A stretch of 64,000 bases of DNA from Bacillus sp. FSL H8-0547 (GTDB taxonomy: Bacteria > Bacillota > Bacilli > Bacillales > Bacillaceae). The position numbers were made by a program, and so were the translations under genes. A model generated the notes under the pieces. That model saw only the letters and a list, made by a program, of their open reading frames with translations, was not told the origin of the DNA and made no database searches. Below, in pieces: positions 41,689 through 50,435 of the stretch; within the stretch, counting starts at the first letter, position 1, and each line of letters starts with the position of its first letter. The stretch is from NCBI GenBank assembly GCA_038002745.1, contig JBBODD010000001.1, positions 3,596,001-3,660,000 on the forward strand, in the 5' to 3' direction.

Positions 41689-41723
41689 TTTAAATAAAGG
41701 ACTGTGACATAACTATCTTCTAA

Positions 41724-42460
41724 TAATCAAACCAGGAATCTTTATTCTTGATAGCACTTATCGGGGAGAAAGGAACCGCCAAACGAGGAATCACTGTTCT
41801 TGATGGCACTTAACAGGCATAAATGAACCATCAAACCAGGAATCTCTTTTGTTGATGGCACTTATCAGGCAGGAATGAACCATCAAACCTGGAATCTCTG
41901 CTGTTGATGGCACTTATCAGGCAGAAATGAACCATCAAACCAGGAATCTCTGTTGTTGATGGCACTTATCAGGCAGAAATGAACCATCAAACCTGGAATC
42001 TCTGTTGTTGATGGCACTTATCAGGCAGAAATGAACCATCAAACCTGGAATCTCTGTTGTTGATGGCACTTATCAGGCAGATAGGAATCATCAAACTCGC
42101 TATATCTGTTGTTGATGGCACTTATCAGGCAGATAGGAATCATCAAACGAGGAATCTCTGTTATTGATGGCACTTAACAGGCAGAAATGAACCATCAAAC
42201 TCGCTATATCTGTTGTTGATGGCACTTAACAGGCAGTAATGAACCATCAAACCTGGAATCTCTGTTGTTGATGGCACTTATCAGGCAGAAAGGAACCGCC
42301 AAACCTGGAATCTCTGTTGTTGATGGCACTTATCAGGCAGAAAGGAACCATCAAACTCGCTATATCTGTTGTTGATGGCACTTATCAGGCAGAAAGGAAC
42401 CGCCAAACCAGTAATCTCTTTTGTTAATGGCACTTATCAAGCAGGAAGGAACTGCCATTA
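41724..42460. repeat. Tandem array of a 52-bp repeat, about 14 copies
   Basis: The unit contains TCAAACCTGGAATCTCTG, then TTGTTGATGGCACTTATC, then AGGCAGAAATGAACCA. The TCAAAC/CCAAAC box recurs every 52 nt, from 41727 (approximate) through 42403, with a decayed fifteenth copy near 42455. Two variants of the middle alternate: CCTGGAATCTC and TCGCTATATC. Within the repeat, TTGATGG and CCATCAA can pair to give a 7-bp stem across about 20 nt. The period is not a multiple of three and no long reading frame crosses it, so it is non-coding. Units directly abut without spacers. Confidence 0.95.
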
Positions 42461-42517
42461 CACTTAAGAATAGGTTTAGCTTGTGAAAATAGTAAACTGA
42501 TAAAGGAGAGGGAAATA

Positions 42518-42892
42518 GTGAGTCCAGCATTCCAAATGAAAAGTCCGACCCCTATTTTTCGCATATTTGATGAAGAAAAAGCCAGAGAGTTCTATCTATC
42601 ATTTCTGGAATTTAAAGTGGACTGGGAGCACCGTTTTGAAGAAGAACTGCCCCTCTATATGCAAATATCCTTGGGTGCTTGTATTCTTCATCTTTCAGAA
42701 AACTACGGGGACTGCTGTCCGGGGGCAGCGGTGAGAATTGAAGTCTCAGATATAGAGGCGCTTCATGCCAGCCTGACAGCCAAACAGTATAAATACGCAA
42801 GGCCTGGGATTGAAGAGATGCCATGGAATACCCGTGAAGTTCGTGTTGGGGATCCATTCGGAAACCGGATTGTGTTTTATGAGACTATGTAA
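42518..42892 (+). CDS. Glyoxalase superfamily / bleomycin-resistance-like protein (124 aa)
   Basis: A single-chain VOC fold protein: TPIFRIFDEEKAREFYLSFLEFKVDWEHRF, LYMQISLGACILHLSENYGD and VGDPFGNRIVFYE. The metal residues are only partly conserved (the first His is Phe-Arg here), as in bleomycin-binding proteins, which sequester drug without catalysis. The start codon is GTG at 42518 with AGGAGAGGG upstream; an ATG at 42536 is an alternative. A terminator follows immediately. Confidence 0.78.
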   Translation: MSPAFQMKSPTPIFRIFDEEKAREFYLSFLEFKVDWEHRFEEELPLYMQISLGACILHLSENYGDCCPGAAVRIEVSDIEALHASLTAKQYKYARPGIEEMPWNTREVRVGDPFGNRIVFYETM

Positions 42893-42923
42893 AAAAACTG
42901 ACTCCTGAGAGTCAGTTTTTTCT
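42893..42923. terminator. Terminator between convergent genes at 42.9 kb
   Basis: AAACTGACTC-ctga-GAGTCAGTTT followed by T; serves both the VOC gene and the SET-domain gene. Confidence 0.85.
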
Positions 42924-43311
42924 AGTTGTTTTCGTCTTCGCGGTCAAACCAGAGGAGCTCTTGATCTTCTTCATCGCCGTTGTAGTTTATGAGTATTTCT
43001 TCTCCGGCTTTGATGTCTTTGTAGGCGCTGAAAATAAACACGTGTTTTTCAAAGCTGATGTCATACGTGGCATTCGGTGTATAGGAGTGGTTGAAGAGCA
43101 TTCCGTAGCCAAGGAGAATGCAGGTGTGGTTTTTGCCGTACTCGAATGCATAATCAGCTAATGTTGTTTTTTCAATGTGGGCATGCTCTGCGTTAGGGTA
43201 GGGGATTACCGGTGCTTCGTGGATAACCTCGCCTTTTTTAATGTCACGCGTTGCGAAAACGCCTCTATTAAATTCCCCGTCACTAAGGGAGGATGTTTTG
43301 ATTTCAATCAT
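42922..43311 (-). CDS. SET domain protein (129 aa)
   Basis: A minimal SET fold: GEFNRGVFATRDIKKGEVI at the N-terminus, LLGYGMLFNHSYTPNATY (the NHSxxPN SAM/active-site motif) and KAGEEILINYNGDEE at the end. SET domains transfer methyl groups to lysine, mostly in eukaryotes; small bacterial versions are scattered and their targets are unknown. No pre- or post-SET cysteines are present. It is transcribed alone, with its own control region. The active-site Tyr of INY is retained, so catalysis is possible. Confidence 0.85.
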   Translation of the reverse strand: MIEIKTSSLSDGEFNRGVFATRDIKKGEVIHEAPVIPYPNAEHAHIEKTTLADYAFEYGKNHTCILLGYGMLFNHSYTPNATYDISFEKHVFIFSAYKDIKAGEEILINYNGDEEDQELLWFDREDENN

Positions 43312-43426
43312 TCTGTCACCTATTTCTCTTTCCTGCTGCGTTTTTGTACCTATCCTAGCTTGACAGTTAACTGGTAAAAAAGCAACTGTTTTAAGGAAAT
43401 TCTTTTATCGTGTGAAGCGTGCATTT

Positions 43427-43500
43427 GGATTGTTAGTGTACATGTCCGGATTGTAAGAGAGAGTATTGGGACTGTCAAAAAACACATCTGGACTGTTAAT
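43427..43500 (+). repeat. Four-copy intergenic array with exact 21-nt period (GGAYTGT)
   Basis: GGATTGT or GGACTGT occurs at 43427, 43448, 43469 and 43490, each 21 nt apart, in the control region of the gene at 43568. The wording differs from the GTTGGCAGTAA arrays but the period is the same. Confidence 0.65.
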
Positions 43501-43567
43501 CTGTTTGTAAGGAAAAAGTGCGCTATTCCTTGAATAAATTTTAAAAAAGCAATGGGAGGGATTCGAG

Positions 43568-44134
43568 ATGAAAAACGTACATATGTTTTCAGGCTGGCTC
43601 TACCAAAAAATCGGCTGGAAAACCGTGCTTGCTGCATTAGCTGTCTTCATACTCTTTATGATTTTTGTCCTGCCGAATGCTGCAGAATCGAGCAAGGCGG
43701 CAACAGGCACAGGAGAATCGCCGGACGGGTCATACCTTTATTCCGCTCAAACTCTTTATGAAATAGCTGAAAGCTATGGTGAGAAGGGGAGGGACCATTA
43801 CATTAAAGCAAGGTTCACGTTTGATGTCATCTGGCCTCTTGTTTATTTGTTTTTTCTTGCATCCGTTATCACTTTTTTCCTGCACGGCCTCAAACCGCAG
43901 CTGTTAAAATTGGCTAATCTTCTTCCGTTTGGAGGAGCGCTCTTTGACTTTCTCGAAAACATCAGTGCTTCAGCTGTTATGGCAAGGTATCCTGCCAAAA
44001 CGCCCGTTGCAGCAGAACTCACGCCTGTTTTTTCCTTTATAAAGTGGTCGCTTATTTATGCAAGTTTTGGCTGTGTGTTTTTAAGCCTCATGATCTGGCT
44101 GTTTTTAAAAGCCAGAAAAAAACCGGACGCATGA
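43568..44134 (+). CDS. Unknown membrane protein (188 aa)
   Basis: Four hydrophobic segments (about 16-37, 87-107, 115-133 and 157-180). A loop of roughly 45 residues after the first helix (AAESSKAATGTGESPDG...) is probably outside, and LPFGGALFDFLENISASAVMARYP lies between helices. No family is recognised with certainty. GGGAGGG precedes the ATG. It is followed by a strong bidirectional terminator shared with ppc. Confidence 0.65.
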   Translation: MKNVHMFSGWLYQKIGWKTVLAALAVFILFMIFVLPNAAESSKAATGTGESPDGSYLYSAQTLYEIAESYGEKGRDHYIKARFTFDVIWPLVYLFFLASVITFFLHGLKPQLLKLANLLPFGGALFDFLENISASAVMARYPAKTPVAAELTPVFSFIKWSLIYASFGCVFLSLMIWLFLKARKKPDA

Positions 44135-44146
44135 CGCGTCCGGTTT
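44120..44146. terminator. Bidirectional terminator between the 43568 gene and ppc
   Basis: Perfect 11-bp arms AAACCGGACGC-atgac-GCGTCCGGTTT between convergent genes. Confidence 0.8.
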
Positions 44147-44152
44147 GGGCAA

Positions 44153-46903
44153 TCAGCCAGTATTTCTAAGTCCTGCGGCAATGCCGTTAATTGTGAGCAG
44201 CACTTCGCTTAACAATTCTCCGGCATCTGATTCTTCATCCGTTTTGCGAAGCTTTGAAATGACATCCACCTGCAAAAAGCTCAGCGGGTCGACATAAGGG
44301 TTGCGGAGTCTGACAGATTCCTGGATGTTAGGAATGTGATCCATCAGTTCATTCTGGCCTGTAATCGCAAGAAGCGCATTTTTTGTCTGCACATACTCCG
44401 TTTCGATATCGTTGAAGATGCGTTCAGCAGCCTGTTTATTTTCTACCATCGCCAAGTATTCTCTTGCAGCCATCAAATCTGCTTTCAAAAGGGCCATTTG
44501 AAGATTATCAATGGTCGAACGGAAGAACGGCCATTTTTTGTACATTTGTTTTAAGTTATCAAGATTTCCTTCAGACAGTCCGGTGCCGGCTGCATACCAG
44601 GCAGGGAGAAGCTGTCTGCTTTGAGTCCAGGCAAATACCCATGGAATTGCGCGAAGATCTTCAAACCGTTCGCTGCCTTTTCTGCTCATTGGACGTGAGC
44701 CGATATTGAGGGCCCCAAGTTCCGGAAGCGGTGTTGCCTCTTTGAAATAGGTCAGGAAGTCAGGATCTTTAAAGACCAGCTCCTGATATTTGCTCAGGGA
44801 TACAGATGAAATTTCATCCATTTCTTTTTCCCATTCCCCGGTCCGGACGTTGGACTGTTCGGCTTCTGATGAGACATGTGCTGCAGCTGTTATCAGTGTG
44901 GATGCCGCCTGTTCAAGACTGCGGTAGGCAATATCATACAAGCCGTAGCGGGAGGATAGAACTTCACCCTGCTCTGTAATTTTCACCCCGTCACCCAGTG
45001 TTTCAGCAGGCTGAGAAAGAAGACTTCTATTAAGCGGACCGCCGCCGCGTCCGAGTGAGCCGCCGCGTCCATGGAAAAATTTCAGCCTCACATTGTAATG
45101 CTTAGCCATGTCATGAATTTCCTGCTGCGCTTTGTAAAGCTTCCAGTTCGCGGTCAGCGTTCCGCCGTCTTTGCTGCCGTCTGAATACCCGAGCATGATT
45201 TCCTGCAGATTATTCTGTTCACTCAGGTGCTTTTGGTAAAAATCAAGCTGAAACAGCTGTTCCATAATTTTCGGTCCTGCCACCAGGTCGTCAATCGTCT
45301 CAAGCAGGGGAGCGACGTTCAGCCTGCTTTCGATTCTTCCATCCGGATGAAGCCTGTAGATGCCCGCTTCTTTTGCAAGCACCATCACTTCAAGAAGATC
45401 GCTTGCAGACTGGGTCATGCTGATTAAGTAAACTTCAATGGAACGTTTGCCGAATTCTTTATGGGCACGTCTGATCATATGGAAAACGTCCAGAACGTCC
45501 TGAGTTTCTTTTGTATAGTTCTCTTTAAACGAAACTAGAGGCCTCGGATCCTGAAGCACGTCCTGCAGCAGCTTCATTTTTTCCTCTTCTGTGAGACTTG
45601 AATAGTCTTCTGCAAGGTTAACAGAATGGAAAATCTCTTTGATGGCAGCCTCATGCTCTCCGCTGTGATTTCGGATATCAAGCGTTGCAAGGTGAAAACC
45701 GAACAGCTCCACTTGCCTGATCAGTTTTTGCAGGCTTTTCAGTTCGTACCCTTTCGGATGATGAAGCAAAACGCTCTGCTGAATCATTTTCAAATCTTTC
45801 AGCAGCTGATCAGAACTCCTGTAGCAGAAGGCCTGCTGCTGATCAAGTTTTTTCAGCATGATGGTCAGCTTGCAGCGGTAGATTTCATGCTCCACCTGCC
45901 ATCTTTCTCCTTTGCTTAAAAGAGGCGTTTCCCCCTGCACGGACGCAAGCAGTTCATCGCTGACAGCAACCCGTTTGGTCGACTGGCTAAGGCGTTTTCT
46001 GAGGATTTTCAGCGATTCTCTGTACTTTCTGAGCGCGAGCGCTCTCTGTTTCGTCAAGGTTTTCCACGTAATCTCAGGTGTTACGTTAGGATTTCCGTCT
46101 CGGTCTCCGCCAATCCATGAACCAAAGCGGAGGAAATTAGGAACATGCCATTCCTGCCCAGGATAATTTTTAGACAGGCAAAGCTCCAGCTCCTGGTGAA
46201 TTTGCGGAAGCACTTCAAAGAGCGTTTCATCGAAATAGTAAAGTCCGTTTGCGACTTCATCCATTACAGTAGGTTTACGGTCACGCAGTTCATCCGTCTG
46301 CCACAGAATAACCACTTCATTGAACAGTCTGTCCTCAAGTTCTGCACGCTCGCGTTCTGTGTGAATCGGCTGGTCAAGACTGTGCAGCAGGCCGGCAATG
46401 CGTTTATGAATTTCAAGAACACTGCGGCGTGTCGCTTCAGTCGGGTGGGCGGTAATAATCAATTCAAGGGAAAGAGTTTTCAAAAGCTGCTGAATCACTT
46501 CTGATGAAACCCCGTTTTCCTTCATCGAAGCTACAGCATGTTCAAGGGAGCCCGGCTGTTTGCCTGAGTCTTCCTGAAATTGATACTCGCGTCTTCTCCG
46601 GATGCGGTGATTTTGTTCTGCGATGTTCACCAGATGAAAATAAACAGCAAAAGCCCTGATCACCTGTTTTCTGAGCTCCGGGTCGAGTGTCGAAATCTCA
46701 GCTTTTAAGTCTGCGTATATGCTTTCATCCGCATGGCAGCGAAGTGATTTTGTCATTTCTCTAATCTTTTCTACCATTTCAAGCAACGGATGACCGCCCT
46801 GATGAACAAGGACATCTCCAAGCATATTCCCTAAAAACTTCACATCGCGCCTCAAAGCAGCGTGATGATCGCGTTCCTTGATCGTTTCTGTTTTAGCTGT
46901 CAT
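44153..46903 (-). CDS. ppc: Phosphoenolpyruvate carboxylase
   Basis: A 916-aa enzyme that adds bicarbonate to phosphoenolpyruvate to make oxaloacetate, replenishing the citric acid cycle. Both active-site signatures are present: IITAHPTEATRRS with the catalytic His near residue 155 and FHGRGGSLGRGGGPLNRSLLSQP near 590. GYSDGSKDGG and the C-terminal end IAAGLRNTG, needed for inhibition by aspartate, are also complete. The ATG at 46903 lies 6 nt after GAGGTG. B. subtilis lacks this gene and uses pyruvate carboxylase, but several other bacilli have it. Confidence 0.96.
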   Translation of the reverse strand: MTAKTETIKERDHHAALRRDVKFLGNMLGDVLVHQGGHPLLEMVEKIREMTKSLRCHADESIYADLKAEISTLDPELRKQVIRAFAVYFHLVNIAEQNHRIRRRREYQFQEDSGKQPGSLEHAVASMKENGVSSEVIQQLLKTLSLELIITAHPTEATRRSVLEIHKRIAGLLHSLDQPIHTERERAELEDRLFNEVVILWQTDELRDRKPTVMDEVANGLYYFDETLFEVLPQIHQELELCLSKNYPGQEWHVPNFLRFGSWIGGDRDGNPNVTPEITWKTLTKQRALALRKYRESLKILRKRLSQSTKRVAVSDELLASVQGETPLLSKGERWQVEHEIYRCKLTIMLKKLDQQQAFCYRSSDQLLKDLKMIQQSVLLHHPKGYELKSLQKLIRQVELFGFHLATLDIRNHSGEHEAAIKEIFHSVNLAEDYSSLTEEEKMKLLQDVLQDPRPLVSFKENYTKETQDVLDVFHMIRRAHKEFGKRSIEVYLISMTQSASDLLEVMVLAKEAGIYRLHPDGRIESRLNVAPLLETIDDLVAGPKIMEQLFQLDFYQKHLSEQNNLQEIMLGYSDGSKDGGTLTANWKLYKAQQEIHDMAKHYNVRLKFFHGRGGSLGRGGGPLNRSLLSQPAETLGDGVKITEQGEVLSSRYGLYDIAYRSLEQAASTLITAAAHVSSEAEQSNVRTGEWEKEMDEISSVSLSKYQELVFKDPDFLTYFKEATPLPELGALNIGSRPMSRKGSERFEDLRAIPWVFAWTQSRQLLPAWYAAGTGLSEGNLDNLKQMYKKWPFFRSTIDNLQMALLKADLMAAREYLAMVENKQAAERIFNDIETEYVQTKNALLAITGQNELMDHIPNIQESVRLRNPYVDPLSFLQVDVISKLRKTDEESDAGELLSEVLLTINGIAAGLRNTG

Positions 46904-47186
46904 ATTTAGCACCTCTTTACTGGAATGGATTCCATCTCTGATTAAAGATGTTTTTTGAAAATTAAAATAATGATAAGTTTACCATAAAACGTATAAAGAT
47001 GCATAGTGTGAGGTTATCTGCCAATTCAATTTACTGAAAAAACTCGTCGCAGGTGGCTGGGAAATGTCTAAAAATAGACCGGAATCTGAGCTGATTTTTC
47101 ATAATATGCCAAAAGTGACTATTAACCATGCCGGAAATATGCTATAAATTTCTAGTAATCGTTTTTTTTTGACAGGGGGAAATAGA

Positions 47187-47867
47187 ATGCATCACGTTCG
47201 TATAGTAGAAGGCTTAACAGAACCCTCTGCTTACTTTGGAAAATTGAAAGAAGCTGAAGCCATTAAAGGATTTTACGCAAGATTTGCAGCCTTGATTGTG
47301 CTTAGCGTGCTTCTTGCAGCAGCAAGTGCGTACCTCGGTGTACATACTGAGGCCATTACTGCTTATCTTGATCTGATAAAAAGGGAGAAATTTGAGTTTG
47401 CCAAGCTGTTATTCGGCATCGGCGGCATCGTTGCTTCAATTACTGCTCCTCTTGTTATGGTTCTCTTTTTCACCTTCGTATTTAAAGTGTTTTATAGAGA
47501 TATAGAGTGGGACAAGCTGATCACGCTTCAGCTGTTTCCGTTGTTTTTAATGACGATGGAAAAACTGCTGAACTTTCCGTTCTTTCATTTACTTGGCGTT
47601 CAGCGCGATTCCTCCCCATTTGGATTTGGCGTTCTGATTCAGCTTTTGACAGATCAGACCTTCGCCGTAACGTTAGTAAGCTTCATAACGGTGTTCCTTA
47701 TATGGAGCGCATATGTGCAGATGATTGGACTGAAAATGCTTTCGGATAAATCATGGAAGCGTGCTGCAGGAACCGTAATCTTCTCAAACCTTCTCTACAT
47801 TCTGCTTGTAGCTGTCTTTACAGTACTTGTGCAGGATATCGGGATTTCGCTTCAGGGGGACGTATGA
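47187..47867 (+). CDS. yknW: YIP1 family membrane protein YknW
   Basis: A 226-aa protein with five hydrophobic helices (about 31-50, 76-103, 115-130, 150-175 and 190-215) of the Yip1 fold. B. subtilis YknW has this size and fold, and is followed by yknX as here; YknW assists assembly of the YknXYZ exporter that protects against the SdpC toxin. ATG 47187 follows GACAGGGGGA. The overlap with yknX (ATGA) supports a two-subunit complex. Confidence 0.8.
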   Translation: MHHVRIVEGLTEPSAYFGKLKEAEAIKGFYARFAALIVLSVLLAAASAYLGVHTEAITAYLDLIKREKFEFAKLLFGIGGIVASITAPLVMVLFFTFVFKVFYRDIEWDKLITLQLFPLFLMTMEKLLNFPFFHLLGVQRDSSPFGFGVLIQLLTDQTFAVTLVSFITVFLIWSAYVQMIGLKMLSDKSWKRAAGTVIFSNLLYILLVAVFTVLVQDIGISLQGDV

Positions 47868-49090
47868 AAAAACAAGCAGTGATCGGAATCATTTCTTTAG
47901 CCGTTGTATTTATGGCTGTTAATACAGCCGTTATTTTCACATCAGACAAAATCGAGAGATCGAAATCAATCAGTCAGTTTACAAAAGCGGAAACGGGGGA
48001 CCTGCAGAAACTTCTTTTCACAAAAGGGGTGGTTGTTCCTGCTTCAGATTATAAGGTCATGTACAGCAAAGACCTTGGAACGCTACAGGAAGTACTTGTC
48101 AGCAAAGGTGATGCCGTAGTGACAGGAGATCCTCTCATCACTTATGAAACCGGCCACCTGGACGCTGAAATGGAAGAACTGCAGGATCAAAATACGGATC
48201 TTAAGTCCAGAATTTCCTCTGCAGAATCAGACCTGTCCGATTTGCAGGACGACTTAGATGAGGCAAGCGTCCCTGTTGAAGTGGAAGAAGGCGTCTATCT
48301 GGATGATTCCGCAGGCAAGAAAGCCATAAGCAGTCAAATTGGCGACAAGCAGGATCAAATTGACTACCTGAATCAGCAGATTGACAGTAACGAGCAGAAG
48401 ATTACAAGACTGCAAGCTCAAAAAGAAGCTTATAATGTGACGAGCAAAATGGACGGGATTGTAACAGCCGTCAATCCTTTTCCTCAAAGCCCCGAAGATC
48501 CGATGATCGTCATTCAATCCAGTGAGCCCTTTCTAATAGAAGGCAAACTGTCCGAAAAAGACGCTGTGCAAGTAAAAGAGGGTCAAAAGGCGACTGCCGA
48601 AGCAGAAGCCCTTCCAAATACAGAAAAAGAAGCGATAATCAGGGAAGTGACGATGACGCCAATCGATAAGCCTTCTGTTGATCAGAACGAGAGTTATTAT
48701 CCGTTTCTCGCTGAACTGATTGAACCCTCTGAAAACTGGCATCACGGATTTCATGTCGGCATGGACATCGTGCTTGAAGAGCGGAGCGGGGTCATCGTCA
48801 TCGACGACACAGTGATGAAAAAACAAAAGGGTAACCAATACATTTATGTGCTGAAAAAAGGGAAACTCGAAAAAAGGAAGCTGGATCTCGGCCTGAAAAT
48901 AAACAGCCGAAATGAAGTCCTTCAGGGTCTTGAAAAAGGCGAACGCATCGTCACAAAGCCATCTCCAGACCTTAAAAACAACATGAACGTATTTATCCCG
49001 ATGAATCATCACTACCTTGAAAAGAAAACGCTGAAATCATTTACAAACGAACAGAAAATCAGGCTGATTATCAGCGGAATGGTGAAATGA
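47864..49090 (+). CDS. yknX: Membrane-fusion/adaptor protein YknX-like (408 aa)
   Basis: A signal anchor (IGIISLAVVFMAVNTAVIF), then the barrel-hairpin order of HlyD/MacA adaptors: lipoyl half (VLVSKGDAVVTGDPLITYET), a coiled-coil hairpin from about residue 95 to 185 (EMEELQDQNTDLKSRISSAESDLSDLQDDL and its return DQIDYLNQQIDSNEQKITRLQAQ), the second lipoyl half (SKMDGIVTAVNPF) and beta-barrel and membrane-proximal domains. In B. subtilis it is followed by yknY and yknZ, the ATPase and permease. Here a terminator follows at once, so the transporter must be elsewhere or be lost. Confidence 0.82.
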   Translation: MKKQAVIGIISLAVVFMAVNTAVIFTSDKIERSKSISQFTKAETGDLQKLLFTKGVVVPASDYKVMYSKDLGTLQEVLVSKGDAVVTGDPLITYETGHLDAEMEELQDQNTDLKSRISSAESDLSDLQDDLDEASVPVEVEEGVYLDDSAGKKAISSQIGDKQDQIDYLNQQIDSNEQKITRLQAQKEAYNVTSKMDGIVTAVNPFPQSPEDPMIVIQSSEPFLIEGKLSEKDAVQVKEGQKATAEAEALPNTEKEAIIREVTMTPIDKPSVDQNESYYPFLAELIEPSENWHHGFHVGMDIVLEERSGVIVIDDTVMKKQKGNQYIYVLKKGKLEKRKLDLGLKINSRNEVLQGLEKGERIVTKPSPDLKNNMNVFIPMNHHYLEKKTLKSFTNEQKIRLIISGMVK

Positions 49091-49118
49091 AGGTGCTTTT
49101 GAAGCACTTTCTTTTTTT
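49090..49118 (+). terminator. Terminator after yknWX
   Basis: AAGGTGCTT-tt-GAAGCACTTT followed by CTTTTTTT. Confidence 0.75.
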
Positions 49119-49129
49119 GGCGTCATTCT

Positions 49130-49178
49130 TTAACGCAACTTATTAAATCCTTTATCTGCCGTTAACAATTGATCATTA
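49130..49178 (+). promoter_or_regulatory. Pho-box-like direct repeats upstream of glpQ
   Basis: TTAACG (49130), TATTAA (49141), TTATCT (49152), TTAACA (49162) and TCATTA (49173) occur at a period of 10-11 nt, resembling the TT(A/T/C)A(C/T)A repeats with 5-nt spacing bound by PhoP. They lie 40-90 nt before the glpQ start. Confidence 0.6.
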
Positions 49179-49216
49179 CACTGGAAAGTGAATCTGATGA
49201 AGGAGATGAACATACG

Positions 49217-50272
49217 ATGAAAAGATGGACAAAAACAGCACTTGCAGCCATGCTTTTAACCTCTGCAGGTGTTATGCCAGAGAGCAGTGCCTCGGCAGCG
49301 GACAGAGAGTTTGATCTCCAGGCTCACCGCGGGGGAATGGGACTGACAGTAGAATCGACCATTGCGTCATTTTCACACGCCTTAGAACTTGGCGTGAATA
49401 CGCTGGAGCTCGATGTGCAAATCACAGAGGATCAACAGGCCGTTGTGACTCATGACCGAAAAATATCAGGCGGAAACTGCCGCGATACTGAACCTGCTTT
49501 TCCCGGTGATCCGGAATTTCCGTATGTGGGAAAATACATAAAAGATCTGACACTTGAACAAATACGGACAATGGACTGCGGCTCAGTGACCAAACCGCAA
49601 TATCCGGGTCAACAAACAAGTCCCGGAGCGAAAATGCCGCTGCTTACTGAAGTGTTTGATTTAGTAGATTCCTATAAAGCAAAAAAAGTAAAAATGAACA
49701 TTGAAACAAAAGTAGAGGCAGGAGCTCCTCATGAAACCGCTCCAAGAGAAGAATTTGTGCAGATTGTGGCAAAACAGGTCCGCGAGGCGGATATGCTGGA
49801 CAGAGTGACGATTCAAAGCTTTGACTGGGGCTCCCTCATGAGAATGCGCGAGGTAGAGCCAAGCCTGCCGATCGTGGCTCTGACAAACGGCCCTCAATTT
49901 CTGCAGCCCGGACAGCCTGGGGCTTCGCCGTGGCTCGGCGGCATTGACATCGATGATTTTGACGGAGACCTTGTAGCCGCAGCCAAATCATTTGGAGCAG
50001 ACGCCATCTCGCCTGTGCACGGCTTTCCGCAGAACGGAGCTGTTACAGAGGATGGGTATGAACCCTATGTGACAAAAGAAATGGTGGATCGTGCACACAA
50101 TGCAGGAATGCAGGTTATTCCTTGGACAGTAAATGACTTTCCCACAATGAACAAACTCATTGAAGACGGTGTGGACGGGATGATTACAGACTATCCTGAC
50201 CGTTTGCGGAGCGTCATGGAAGATCGCGGGTACAAGCTTCCGAAATCGTATAAGACGCCAAAAAATGAATGA
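49217..50272 (+). CDS. glpQ: Secreted glycerophosphodiester phosphodiesterase
   Basis: It releases glycerol-3-phosphate from glycerophosphodiesters, including teichoic acid fragments, outside the cell. A signal peptide (MKRWTKTALAAMLLTSAGV...SSASA) ends near residue 30. The catalytic set is complete: FDLQAHRGGMGLTVESTIASFSHAL, LELDVQITEDQQAVVTHDRKI (Glu, Asp and His), VKMNIETKV and VIPWTVNDFPTMNKLIEDGVDGMITDYPD. The ATG at 49217 follows AAGGAG. Upstream Pho-box-like repeats fit phosphate-starvation control, as for B. subtilis glpQ. Confidence 0.92.
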   Translation: MKRWTKTALAAMLLTSAGVMPESSASAADREFDLQAHRGGMGLTVESTIASFSHALELGVNTLELDVQITEDQQAVVTHDRKISGGNCRDTEPAFPGDPEFPYVGKYIKDLTLEQIRTMDCGSVTKPQYPGQQTSPGAKMPLLTEVFDLVDSYKAKKVKMNIETKVEAGAPHETAPREEFVQIVAKQVREADMLDRVTIQSFDWGSLMRMREVEPSLPIVALTNGPQFLQPGQPGASPWLGGIDIDDFDGDLVAAAKSFGADAISPVHGFPQNGAVTEDGYEPYVTKEMVDRAHNAGMQVIPWTVNDFPTMNKLIEDGVDGMITDYPDRLRSVMEDRGYKLPKSYKTPKNE

Positions 50273-50435
50273 TGCACATTCGGCAGTCCTGAAGAATTGG
50301 GTTGCTTTTTTCTGCGGTGTTTTGGGAAAGCAAGGGCAGGGAGGTGTGATTGTGTAAACCTTTGCAAGCCGCAGTATACAGATTGTAGGGAGGCGCGATT
50401 CTCGGGAATGACATTTTTTTCGTAGATTCGTTGAT

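Noticed and set aside
41724-42460. CRISPR array
   Set aside because: The 52-bp units abut directly and there are no unique spacers between constant repeats, nor any cas genes nearby. It is a minisatellite.
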